A stretch of DNA of 45,219 bases from a bacterium (lineage in GTDB: Bacteria; Electryoneota; AABM5-125-24; Hatepunaeales; Hatepunaeaceae), in contig JABMRV010000113.1 in assembly GCA_013202285.1 (NCBI GenBank), positions 1-45,219 of the forward strand, in the 5' to 3' direction. A model generated the notes under the pieces. It saw only the letters and a program-made list of their open reading frames with translations, searched no databases and was not told where the DNA came from. The stretch's first letter is position 1; every line of letters starts with the position of its first letter. Shown one piece after another: positions 41,401 through 45,219 of this stretch. A program made the translations under genes and the position numbers.

Positions 41401-44400
41401 ACCCAAGTGGAGTCGCATCTCATTTTCACAATAGCGGCAGTGGACCCCGACGGCGACAACATAACCTTCGAAACCGAGAACCTGCCTGAGGGTGTATTAC
41501 TGGGAGACCTTTTCGTAAACATGGGTGCTACGTGCGTCGAAATCGAATGGACGCCGACTTTCGAGCAGGTTGGTGTTCATGAAAACATTATCTTCTTCGC
41601 CTGGGATGACGGTGACCCTCCAAAGTTTGCTTCAGACACTATGACCATAACGGTGATAGGATATAATCGTCCGCCGGTTCTGGATGAGATCGGGCAATTA
41701 GGCTGGATCTACGGACATGAAAGTGTCGAGATTGAGTTCCAGTTAACGGCTGACGATCCCGATGGTGACAACCTTACCTTCGAAGTCGAGAACCTTCCGG
41801 AGGAAGCAACCATTGAGGGTGACATGTTTAGCTGGACGCCGGATCCCGGTCAGGCAGGCACTTACGATGGAGTGATTTTCCGAGTTTGGGATGACGGCGA
41901 TCCTTCGTTGTTCGATGAGCAGGTTGTAACCTTCCGAATCAGTGAATTCAACCGACCACCGGTGATGACGGATATAGAAGATCAGGTCATACGGGCGGGA
42001 GAGGAATTTGTCCTTGAGATTGAAGCTTCCGACCCGGATGGAGACGACATTTACTACCTTGTTTACCGGAAAGATATGCTTAATCCCCCACCGTGGCCAG
42101 AAGGGATAGAACTTGAAGGCAATATTTTCACTTGGACGCCTGCCTATGATCAGGTTGGGGATCACGAAGGTATTGTATTCTTAGTCTATGATAACGGTCC
42201 CGGCTTTTTGTCAGCCAGCGATACGATCACCATAACCGTTACCCCTTCCAATAATCCGCCGGTGTTTACTAACGTAGGGGATCTCGAAATTACTGAAGGA
42301 GATGAATTTATTCTCCAGCTTGAAGCGGAAGACCCCGATGGTGACGACCTGATCTACATAGGCTATCGCCCTGATCCCAACAATCCCATGTTTTTTGGAC
42401 TTCTTCCTGACGGTGCAATGATGACAGGCGATAATTTCAGCATATTTACCTGGACGCCAACCTTTGATCAAATCGGAGTCTGGGAAGACATAATATTCCA
42501 AGTCTGGGACAACGGTATGCCGTCGCTGTTCGATGGGGATACGATTACCATAACCGTCAAACCAATCAATAGCCCACCAGTGTTTACCGACATAGGGGAT
42601 CTCGAAATACCTACCGAAGCGGAATTTACTCTCCAGCTTGAAGCGGAAGACCCTGATGGTGACGATCTGATCTACATTGGCTATCGCCCTGGTCCCTTGG
42701 GTTCGGCACCGCTTCCTGACGGTGCGATGATGACAGGCGATGATTTCAGCATATTTACCTGGACGCCAACCTTTGATCAAATCGGAGTCTGGGAAGATAT
42801 AATATTTGAAGTCTGGGATGATGGTATGCCATCACTGTTCGATGGTGAAACAATCACCATTACAGTTTTCGAGGGTAATTATCCTCCGGTTCTCTCAGCG
42901 ATCGGAGATCGGGTGGTCGATCGAGGTGAGGAATTAACCATCCGGCTTGAAGCTGAAGATCCTGACGGTGATGAATTGAAATTTTCTGCTGAGAATATGC
43001 CGCCGGGAGCGACTCTTGTTGATGACCTGTTCAGTTGGACGCCTGGTTTCTATCAGCACGGCGAATGGGAGGATATTGTCTTCAGAGTGAGCGATGATGA
43101 TCCCGATTACCCCGCAGTTGACAGTGAGGCAATCATCATCACTGTCAATGTACCTGTTATAAGAACTTCACAGGATGCTCTTGAATTCGGCTGGGTATGG
43201 GTAAATCGATATGCAGGCGCAGGTTTGCTAATCAGAAACACCGGCAGCGATGACCTGACTATCTCGGATATTATTGCAGAAGGTGAGTATTTCTACTACG
43301 ATTTCCGCGGTGAGATTGTGATTGAACCGGGCTGGGATCGCTATATAACGGTTTCCTTCGTTCCTGAGGATGTCGGTGAATTCAACGGAACGCTGACAAT
43401 TGTATCCGATGATCCTGAAAATGAACAGATTGAAATAACACTAACGGGTTCCGCTGCATCGAGAATGGGGGAATCTGCTCGCGATGTTGTAGTACGCGGA
43501 GACTATGCCTATGTAGCCGATACCAGGAACGGGTTTGATGTAATAGATATTTCCGACCCGGAAGATCCGGTCAGGATTGCCACCTTAAATACATACAGAG
43601 GAGGCATGGGACTCATGCTGGCGGGTGAGTACGCCTATGTGGCATGCGGTTATGGCGGTCTTTACGTGATAGACATTTCCGACCCTGCGAATCCGGATTC
43701 TGTCGGTGGTCATAGAATTCCGGGAGTTGCACGCTCTGTCTTTGTAGTCGATGACTATGCATATGTTGCGGCTGACTCAGCCGGACTACTCATATTTGAT
43801 ATCTCCGACCCGCAGCATCCCGACTCCGTTGGAAGATTCAATACTCCCGATATGTCTCTCGGTGTAACTGTAGTCGGTAATTATGCTTATGTTGCCGATA
43901 TGGAGAGCGGTTTTCGTGTGATAGACGTATCTGATCCTCGCAACCCGCGCGAGACCGGCAGTTATAATACACCCGGTTTTGCCATGCATTCCGCTATTGA
44001 TGGAGATTTCGCCTATGTGTCGGATATGAACGGTTTTGTGGTGATGAACATCTCCGATCCGCAGGATCCCAGGGAGATCGGGTTTATCAGCCTGCTCGGA
44101 GCTGAGAGCCATACTGTTCTGGTTGGTGAGTATGCGTATATCGCATGTAATCAAAGTGGTTTGCGTGTTGTGGATATTTCTAATCCAATGTTTCTCAGTG
44201 AGATCAAAGTTTATGAAACCCCCGGCAGAGCATATCGTACATATATCGAGGGAAATTATGCCTATGTAGCCGACGGTGAAAGTGGCTTGCGGATTATCGA
44301 CATCTCCCCGACGATAGATGTTTCACCTGTGGAGTTGAATTTCGGTGAGGTTCTCGGTGGTGAAACAGCAGAGGATGTTGTCAACATCGGAAATAGTGGT

Positions 44401-45219
44401 GGATTGGTTTTGACGATCTCCGACGTGCGCTTTACCGGTGAAGGTTTCTGGGCTGATTTTGATGAGAGAATCGATGTTGATATTGATGACGATGAAATAC
44501 TCGGAGTGCATTTCGAACCGTTGTATTCCGGTGGTTATGATATCGAAATGATCATCACAACGAATGATCCGGACAGGGAAGAGGTGATCGTTCGATTAAC
44601 GGGATCCTGTGCAAATGGACAACCGGTGCTCGAGGAGATCGGTGATCTTTATATTCCACCGGAGGAAGGGTTTACGCTTCAACTTGTAGCGCATGATCCG
44701 GATGGCGACAACCTTACATTCGAGGCTGAACGGCTGCCGGACGGTTCGACTCTGGAGGGAGACGTGTTCACGTGGACGCCGCGAGAGGATCAGACAGGCA
44801 CACACTGGGGAATAGTATTCCGCGTCTGGGACGATGGAGATCCGCGTCTATCTGCCGAGGAGACGATTGATATTACGGTAGGTTCGGATAACCGCCCGCC
44901 GGTGCTGACGGACATCGGCGACCTTGAGCTTAATGAGAGCGAGGAATTCATCCTGCAGTTGGAAGCTGTCGATCCGGACGGTGATAATCTAACATTTGAG
45001 GCTGAGAACCTGCCTGAGGGATCGACCCTCGAAGGTGATATTTTCAGTTGGACGCCCGGTGATGATCAGTCCGGCATATATCCCGACGTAATTTTCCGTG
45101 TCTGGGACGACGGTGATCCCCGGTTGTCGGATGCGGATACCATCAGTATAACGGTGTACGATGTAAATCGCCCGCCGGTATTGACTGACATCGGCAACCT
45201 TGAGCTAAATGAGAGCGAG
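26500..45219 (+). CDS. Giant modular secreted protein, open at window end (at least 6240 codons)
   Basis: ATG at 26500 preceded by AGGGAGG; signal peptide MRSTTFSGIAVLLLLFIMSISSDA. Frame 1 is used at both ends and translates coherently throughout; the track lists no frame-1 ORF here, consistent with no internal stop. Upstream in-frame TAG at 26446. Confidence 0.92.
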   Translation, partial: MRSTTFSGIAVLLLLFIMSISSDARIRNVPNEYETIQAGIDAAWEGDTVLVQPDTYLENLDFIGKNIVVGSLYLTTGEESFIRATIIDGDNSGRVVIFRTGESSEAVLCGFTLRNGTAPWGGGIYVNASNGACTPTLDHLIITQNNASRYGGGIYSTQGASPILVNVTVYGNSATDGYGGLGTFAIASTAIITNSIFWDNEPFDIAGSLTITYSDIEGGYGGEGNIDQDPLFVDQDNSDFRLTENSPCIDTGDPDSPNDPDASRSDMGALFYNQGNVRVFVVPDEYGTIQEAIDAADVGDTVLVNSGTYTENIDFIGKDIVVASLYIYTSDEDYIHETIIDGDQAGSVVTFNNGETEDAVLMGFTLQNGQSDDQGGGIFCESASPTLVALEIENNRARMGGGIHLYDSNARLEYIAIIQNSAVDNGGGIFCEESSPAISNCTIAGNSAGDLGGGFYFAHSYPVLTNCILWSNDPEEIEEDGFDDDYITVTYSDVRNGWNGEGNIDADPLFADPDNGDIHLTWANWRDEDETRSPCIDAGDPGRVEDPDETPADMGAYYWHQEPYRAIIQINPMSIDAQISTGETEIHTVNIANQGDTLLIFQTGIDITLEPELLPRRDRRGGPDEIEYEWRDDDEEDGPDYNWIDVSNEQDVVEIGMGNDTWHGPFDLGFDFEFYGITYSSIKMCSNGWASFTRSGINHSYNGWDELPCESAPEDFLAVAMSDWNPASGGEYFFWTNDEIAVLTWENVPHYTGMGSWTFQIVLTVGGMIKYQYAETGSPDGAQLVGVQNNDKTLGFEILRDEEDYLIPGRVIGISRVWDEWIRIVPAEGDIDIASNSDLDVIINAEALVEGNYGADIHFLSNDSENPEVVVSVSLEVVGIPVIDVVWDNEIGYPDSVDWNSAYDPLLAGYGYDITISVLNDGSAELSVDSVRIDNDVFQVADDVFTVSPGNPYELEVTLRSDEEGRQDATLTIYSNDPDRPNYDLFLTGTTIILAPDIDITWDEAAGYPDVVDWNLVFSELYSTAPYDIPVVIRNIGNRALEITDITSDNIAFSADADYLLLEPDETREVVLTFQADESGEYNAEITVHNNTQTNPEYPISVHASALNPPVIDLDPESVTDSLYVGLFVSHTITVTNEGEAELRFSIDHEIVNEPGQDEVERSLRRINQHVPERDDAGDELYQVDHPFGASQYLNLAHDPENNWMWVQQYLSSHRMIAWDLEGFDPDAGDPPEIRADWDNPGNNTMDIAYHNGVIYVVELWGQFLGRYDVDGNDLNQLNIDLDGTSANGVAVDHDNELLLVGSQTNGGLYVFDLDGNHIATTGDIRQMIDGNPFHSIEWVSDHRDGQLWVNSQGLAWQVAVDTDNWEFIGNDAVQTFNTHSATQYDGIAHDGYNLWIAAFNQSNIKVYDDGIYESWIYYTPNSGTLADLEDLEVILTLDARGKAEGSYEANLVFSSNDPLSPETLLNVRLFITETPSLTVEWDIDFGFPDEVNWNDAYPDLYNDTPYDIELTLINNSGDAINVDAIDFAGAGGQFYSADRDQFSIATGEQTTITVTLEAGESGNHPSTMTIHSDAPGIGEYPVELTGQTLSAPAISIDPENLHDDLITGEVAYHNLNIANGGESQLRFTITSVSISEPERDNLERVLRPAGGKSAPYRDDLGEIVDQVAFNRIGSGAYKNGIAWDWDNRWMWLSSYNPQGIGAVDPSDNYQEVRWVDTNERPMGTGWHNGLLYVEFWPNNYLTLFDSDLNEKRTIDLVSRATAMDCADDFIIYITDTNWNIEIMDYTGNSIATIQANDYRGLINNGTPRSLCWVDEHSEGQLWLNTTRHIWQLDIDTDNWEVNGLISDFVWDNGSEDWDGIGHDGSNLWLGARAQSDYFIVDDGVTELFWLSTDITEGEIAGESNLDVTVILSARWLIGGDYVGQLVIDSNDPINSEVIFPVTMTVEDAPDIEVTWDEDYGYPIEIDWNLVEPGGIYTNQTYSFTVRAYSSGVTTLEVDETSVDDEAFSADADAFTLEPEEYLDIELTFDPGRDGEYNAVLTFLSNSEVHPELRIDMHATVENAPEIRVSPVEITETLRIEETAQHNITVENLGDALLRFDTEIEILSEPERDYNHRALRRIDGSTGLRRDDLGEVLATVNWSNAGANDYKGGVAWDWDNQWMWLTTYTNNMIGAVSFSDDYEEVVEEISWNSTQPMGAAVMNGVLYNIHWTQQTLDRWDFDGNSLDPLAIGGIQTPTALASSPDQNILFVMEGLNNFVIHVLEVDGDNVNEIGVIDWRQGALSGQGSRSINWVDKHPDGQLWINTSGHIWQLLVNAEDWEVVEIAQDFDFDNGGDQWCGIGHDGHNLWLGARTRADYAIVDDNITELYWLMLEPRDGEVPSGENNSMDLTLTLNATGLIEGRYEADIHFLSNDPFNQVVDVNVVLNVVPAPDIEISWGFVDPEESDLVDWNRFHAEMFAGVEYRVPVSVRNVGGATLDVSEIISDVGEFSADPNQLSLNPDEEVEIEFVLFDQQAGEFNGVMSFISNDPDEGEFTLRLHALTTPPPQIELDTYEILTELEIGDEEYHPVNIANTGLVELRWWSSIEVMNEPDRDRFDRSLRRIDTGAHGRRDATGDVVTTFSWGRSGSGIHKAGITWDSDNEWMWLTSFNRDYLGAVDPADDFNEVIAWQPDGQHPMGAAWIEGNIYIVNWAQNWLGIWDSDGNNLGSFDSPVHPLSVSATGEYLLIMTDTGNRDISVLTLEGEIIGTIDDYQQFINGESASFEWVDLHPGGELWVNTPGHIYQIDVDENWQATGLMQDFEWAGNQVWDGIGHDGDNLWLGGWNQAEYIIVEDGIEELHWLTILPSRGIVDAESNMDFVLTLSAVDLVIGIYEADLHILSNDPDDSDLIVYVYMEVNETEVSVEPDHLDFEDVILWQSSIMDITVRNLGNTPVTVTDVSVIGEYFSTDFAGEFTIQPDNVELIAVEFAPEEEDDFIGRVTISTDVQDQAEFIVDLSGSGIYENHAPVVDEPIDDVVVDEDFNPFIVVDLDDVFSDPDLDELTYTAVSDNVNLTTSIIDLSLLQIDSAPDWNGQAEVTVTAEDGSEERDAGPVRRLRAVVRRHPPRRDLTAQTAFTVTVRPINDSPEWVQVPESVEADENEAIQFIVVGRDVDSDITISYQSADLPNDVGYNFDGDDTGTFTWQTDNNDAGSYTATFTLSDGEDNVVADVLIDVNDVNRPPVLTGIGNLELMEWIEFTLQLDANDPDGDNLTFEAENLPAGATLVDDLFSWTPDNDQVGVYNNIIFRVWDDGDPRMSDEDTITITVNQVGTPIISITPAELYFSLLRVDESKDLTLKIFNFGNAELTVSEITIQGDYFSSDFGGEFVIQAGDSSEVVVTFAPQEVGVLEATMTIISDDPSIGNLTVSLTGIGRQSELRVNETGSLLEFFAGNEENCAYDNWISHVSEAYYSEDDYDDNMEPAPPELDMENNDFGSYQIVDDLLDADQILSDWSFIFRSLINDNPGAAETRLANSWFSNHYDLVELDDDGKAYYILREGLNNDFDGNFSDEAGDDVYGSFDLGWGLYIFNPSAANPSVVIEMVHPCYDFTAPHIAVDAFINIDAGLFFAAGASRMKVFDGDEYDVNNSLSDPSRIARSPLHEAHKAAVDLIDDEFVIQVHSYDVDKHPNSKPIELSAGHDNSNGYPYDDYDEKPNQPLMDVDYYYDILSITPLYPVPQDFYGQHQAVRVEDFFAANYQYYDLADYYYNGGNIRIYDHVDLPGSAINVQSIYSHDRNRYDPANGLENWLHIEMDEFPDVIKDQNLGGTVHGSLLEFYDVNVNSPAVPTHVNFAPVVQFYRPLFEAVRTYYDHPRLHHVPGDYDTIQEAINASFGGDTVLVHPGTYVENIDFIGKNIIVGSLYLTTGEVEYIDSTVIDGDANGGSVTRFINGETESAILTGFTIRNADTDYGGGVYIRGSSPTLDHLVITENRTSARGAGIYATSGSNPVIAHVTAYGNIAQQGNGGINVFNNSGADIVNSIFWGNEPVGLSADLSVTYCDVEGGYAGTGNIDNNPLFVDADNDNLHLGGGSPCIDTGDPDSPTDPDNSRADMGAFYFLDEELPDISLSSDTLDFGVVEIGQNRVLILTISNIGGADLRISDISVDNNRFNTDFENTEVIEPDGSYQLSVTFHPETSGDYTATLTITSNDPDESVLDVGLIGTGANRAPVLTVIGDLELTEGEEFTLQLDAIDPDGDNLTFEAENLPLGAELNGDMFSWTPGDNQAGTYNGVIFRVWDDGDPRMFDEETITITVNETNQQPVLTHIGSLSLDESEEFTLQLEASDPDGDNLTFEAENLPEGATLENDLFIWTPRDDQIGIYMGVVFRVWDDGDPRMSDEETIIITVGDVNHPPDFPEIGVWSMNETEYFSRTLRATDPDGDNLTFEAENLPEGSALEDDLFTWQSTFDQSGTYEDVIFRVWDDGDPRLSAEQSVTIIVFNVNRPPVMEPLGNYEVDECVELVIQFEWSDPDGDNVSFVADTLPEGAVIEGDVFRWTPDSDQIGTHDIAFLALDDGDLPMWSFPPRPCTITVNLANNPPVLMEIGESGWIYGQEGYEIEFQLFAFDSDGDNLTFEAENLPEGATLEGDMFNWTPGLVQAGIHEGVIFRVWDDGTPSKSDEQVVSIWVLEFNRPPVMTDIEDQVLTGGLEFVLEIEASDPDGDDLFYEAYQGDFAPLPPGANMAGSVFTWTPSNDQAGDHEGIVFRVWDNGPGYLSDADTITITVLEGNRPPVLSEVGEAGWIWGREGVEIEFQLIADDPDGNNLTFEAENLPEGATLEDDLFNWTPGLDQADTYEGVIFRVWDDGDPSMFDEQVVSFYIGEFNRPPVMTDIEDQVISAGEELVIEIEAFDPDGDDLFYHVYAQPLQELPVGMEMEGNIFTWTPDYDQVGDHGGINFGVWDNGPGYLHVNKTITITVLDANQPPIMSVANVITQVESHLIFTIAAVDPDGDNITFETENLPEGVLLGDLFVNMGATCVEIEWTPTFEQVGVHENIIFFAWDDGDPPKFASDTMTITVIGYNRPPVLDEIGQLGWIYGHESVEIEFQLTADDPDGDNLTFEVENLPEEATIEGDMFSWTPDPGQAGTYDGVIFRVWDDGDPSLFDEQVVTFRISEFNRPPVMTDIEDQVIRAGEEFVLEIEASDPDGDDIYYLVYRKDMLNPPPWPEGIELEGNIFTWTPAYDQVGDHEGIVFLVYDNGPGFLSASDTITITVTPSNNPPVFTNVGDLEITEGDEFILQLEAEDPDGDDLIYIGYRPDPNNPMFFGLLPDGAMMTGDNFSIFTWTPTFDQIGVWEDIIFQVWDNGMPSLFDGDTITITVKPINSPPVFTDIGDLEIPTEAEFTLQLEAEDPDGDDLIYIGYRPGPLGSAPLPDGAMMTGDDFSIFTWTPTFDQIGVWEDIIFEVWDDGMPSLFDGETITITVFEGNYPPVLSAIGDRVVDRGEELTIRLEAEDPDGDELKFSAENMPPGATLVDDLFSWTPGFYQHGEWEDIVFRVSDDDPDYPAVDSEAIIITVNVPVIRTSQDALEFGWVWVNRYAGAGLLIRNTGSDDLTISDIIAEGEYFYYDFRGEIVIEPGWDRYITVSFVPEDVGEFNGTLTIVSDDPENEQIEITLTGSAASRMGESARDVVVRGDYAYVADTRNGFDVIDISDPEDPVRIATLNTYRGGMGLMLAGEYAYVACGYGGLYVIDISDPANPDSVGGHRIPGVARSVFVVDDYAYVAADSAGLLIFDISDPQHPDSVGRFNTPDMSLGVTVVGNYAYVADMESGFRVIDVSDPRNPRETGSYNTPGFAMHSAIDGDFAYVSDMNGFVVMNISDPQDPREIGFISLLGAESHTVLVGEYAYIACNQSGLRVVDISNPMFLSEIKVYETPGRAYRTYIEGNYAYVADGESGLRIIDISPTIDVSPVELNFGEVLGGETAEDVVNIGNSGGLVLTISDVRFTGEGFWADFDERIDVDIDDDEILGVHFEPLYSGGYDIEMIITTNDPDREEVIVRLTGSCANGQPVLEEIGDLYIPPEEGFTLQLVAHDPDGDNLTFEAERLPDGSTLEGDVFTWTPREDQTGTHWGIVFRVWDDGDPRLSAEETIDITVGSDNRPPVLTDIGDLELNESEEFILQLEAVDPDGDNLTFEAENLPEGSTLEGDIFSWTPGDDQSGIYPDVIFRVWDDGDPRLSDADTISITVYDVNRPPVLTDIGNLELNESE
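26571..28190 (+). other. Two tandem right-handed beta-helix units of the giant ORF
   Basis: NVPNEYETIQAGIDAAWEGDTVLVQPDTYLENLDFIGKNIVVGSLYLTTGEE... and VVPDEYGTIQEAIDAADVGDTVLVNSGTYTENIDFIGKDIVVASLYIYTSDED..., each ending SPCID.GDP......D.GA. Confidence 0.85.
29470..35200 (+). repeat. Four tandem modules, each an ASH/HYDIN-like beta-sandwich followed by a propeller-containing region
   Basis: Recurrent PDI(E/D)(V/I)(T/S)W...DWN, F(S/T)ADAD, N.G...LRF..., ..GIA(W/H)D.DN.WMWL, GQLW(V/I)N(T/S)..HIWQ, (W)DGIGHDG.NLWLG, G.YEA.L.F.SNDP blocks in each module. Confidence 0.8.
35808..35815 (+). repeat. C8 homopolymer within the giant ORF
   Basis: gtcaCCCCCCCCgacga; the reading frame is continuous across it in this assembly. 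Confidence 0.9.
36742..38058 (+). other. Non-repeat domain of about 440 aa, possibly a hydrolase-like domain
   Basis: VVIEMVHPCYDFTAPHIAVDAFINIDAGLFFAAGASR, SPLHEAHKAAVDLIDDEFVIQVHSYD: clustered His/Asp/Glu/Arg unlike the flanking beta-sandwich repeats. Confidence 0.4.
38062..38790 (+). other. Third beta-helix unit of the giant ORF
   Basis: HVPGDYDTIQEAINASFGGDTVLVHPGTYVENIDFIGKNIIVGSLYLTTGEVEYIDSTVIDGD..., closely related to unit 1 about 11.5 kb upstream. Confidence 0.85.
39106..43149 (+). repeat. Array of 14 He_PIG/cadherin-like repeats, about 270-320 bp each
   Basis: Consensus N(R)PPVLT.IGDLEL.E.EEFTLQLEA.DPDGDNLTFEAENLPEGATLEGD.F.WTP..DQ.G.Y.GVIFRVWDDGDP...DEETITITV; further copies at about 36150-36423 and 44614-45219. 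Confidence 0.88.
43460..44315 (+). other. LVIVD-type beta-propeller, seven repeats
   Basis: Seven copies of (V..G.YAYVAD...G..VIDISDP..P): GDYAYVADTRNGFDVIDISDP, GEYAYVACGYGGLYVIDISDP, DDYAYVAADSAGLLIFDISDP, GNYAYVADMESGFRVIDVSDP, GDFAYVSDMNGFVVMNISDP, GEYAYIACNQSGLRVVDISNP, GNYAYVADGESGLRIIDIS. Confidence 0.9.

Noticed and set aside
26907-44805. Many antisense and out-of-frame ORFs in the track across the giant gene
   Set aside because: All short, opposite to or out of frame with a coherent domain-bearing frame; no recognisable products.

Overview
The 45.2 kb window looks like a chromosomal segment from an FCB-type bacterium that carries a type IX secretion system (T9SS); the lineage is inferred. 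No tRNA, rRNA, CRISPR array or transposase was recognised. Left to right: ispG and ispH (+, overlapping, with ispH probably starting at a CTG); ptsI (-); a LamG/beta-propeller protein with a T9SS C-terminal sorting domain (-); three tiny two-TM proteins, each preceded by a copy of the same leader repeat (-); a 2372-aa beta-helix/Fn3-like repeat protein (-); a 2329-aa SprA/Sov T9SS translocon (+); a FabH-type KAS III (+); a MATE transporter (+); and an ORF of at least 6240 codons that starts at 26500 and is still open at the window end. The ORF track omits this last ORF, presumably because it has no stop inside the window. The giant ORF encodes a signal peptide, three beta-helix units, a nidogen-like region, four propeller modules, cadherin/He_PIG-type repeats, a possible hydrolase-like domain and a seven-repeat LVIVD propeller. 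Most notable observations: (1) a beta-sandwich 'host' domain that appears to be split by interchangeable inserts in six places across two proteins; (2) many palindromic elements, including a perfect 28-bp palindrome inside the sprA reading frame and a 214-bp REPIN/MITE-like inverted pair whose hairpins show apparently compensatory changes; (3) three small membrane-protein genes with duplicated leaders; (4) higher-order repeat structure in both giant proteins.
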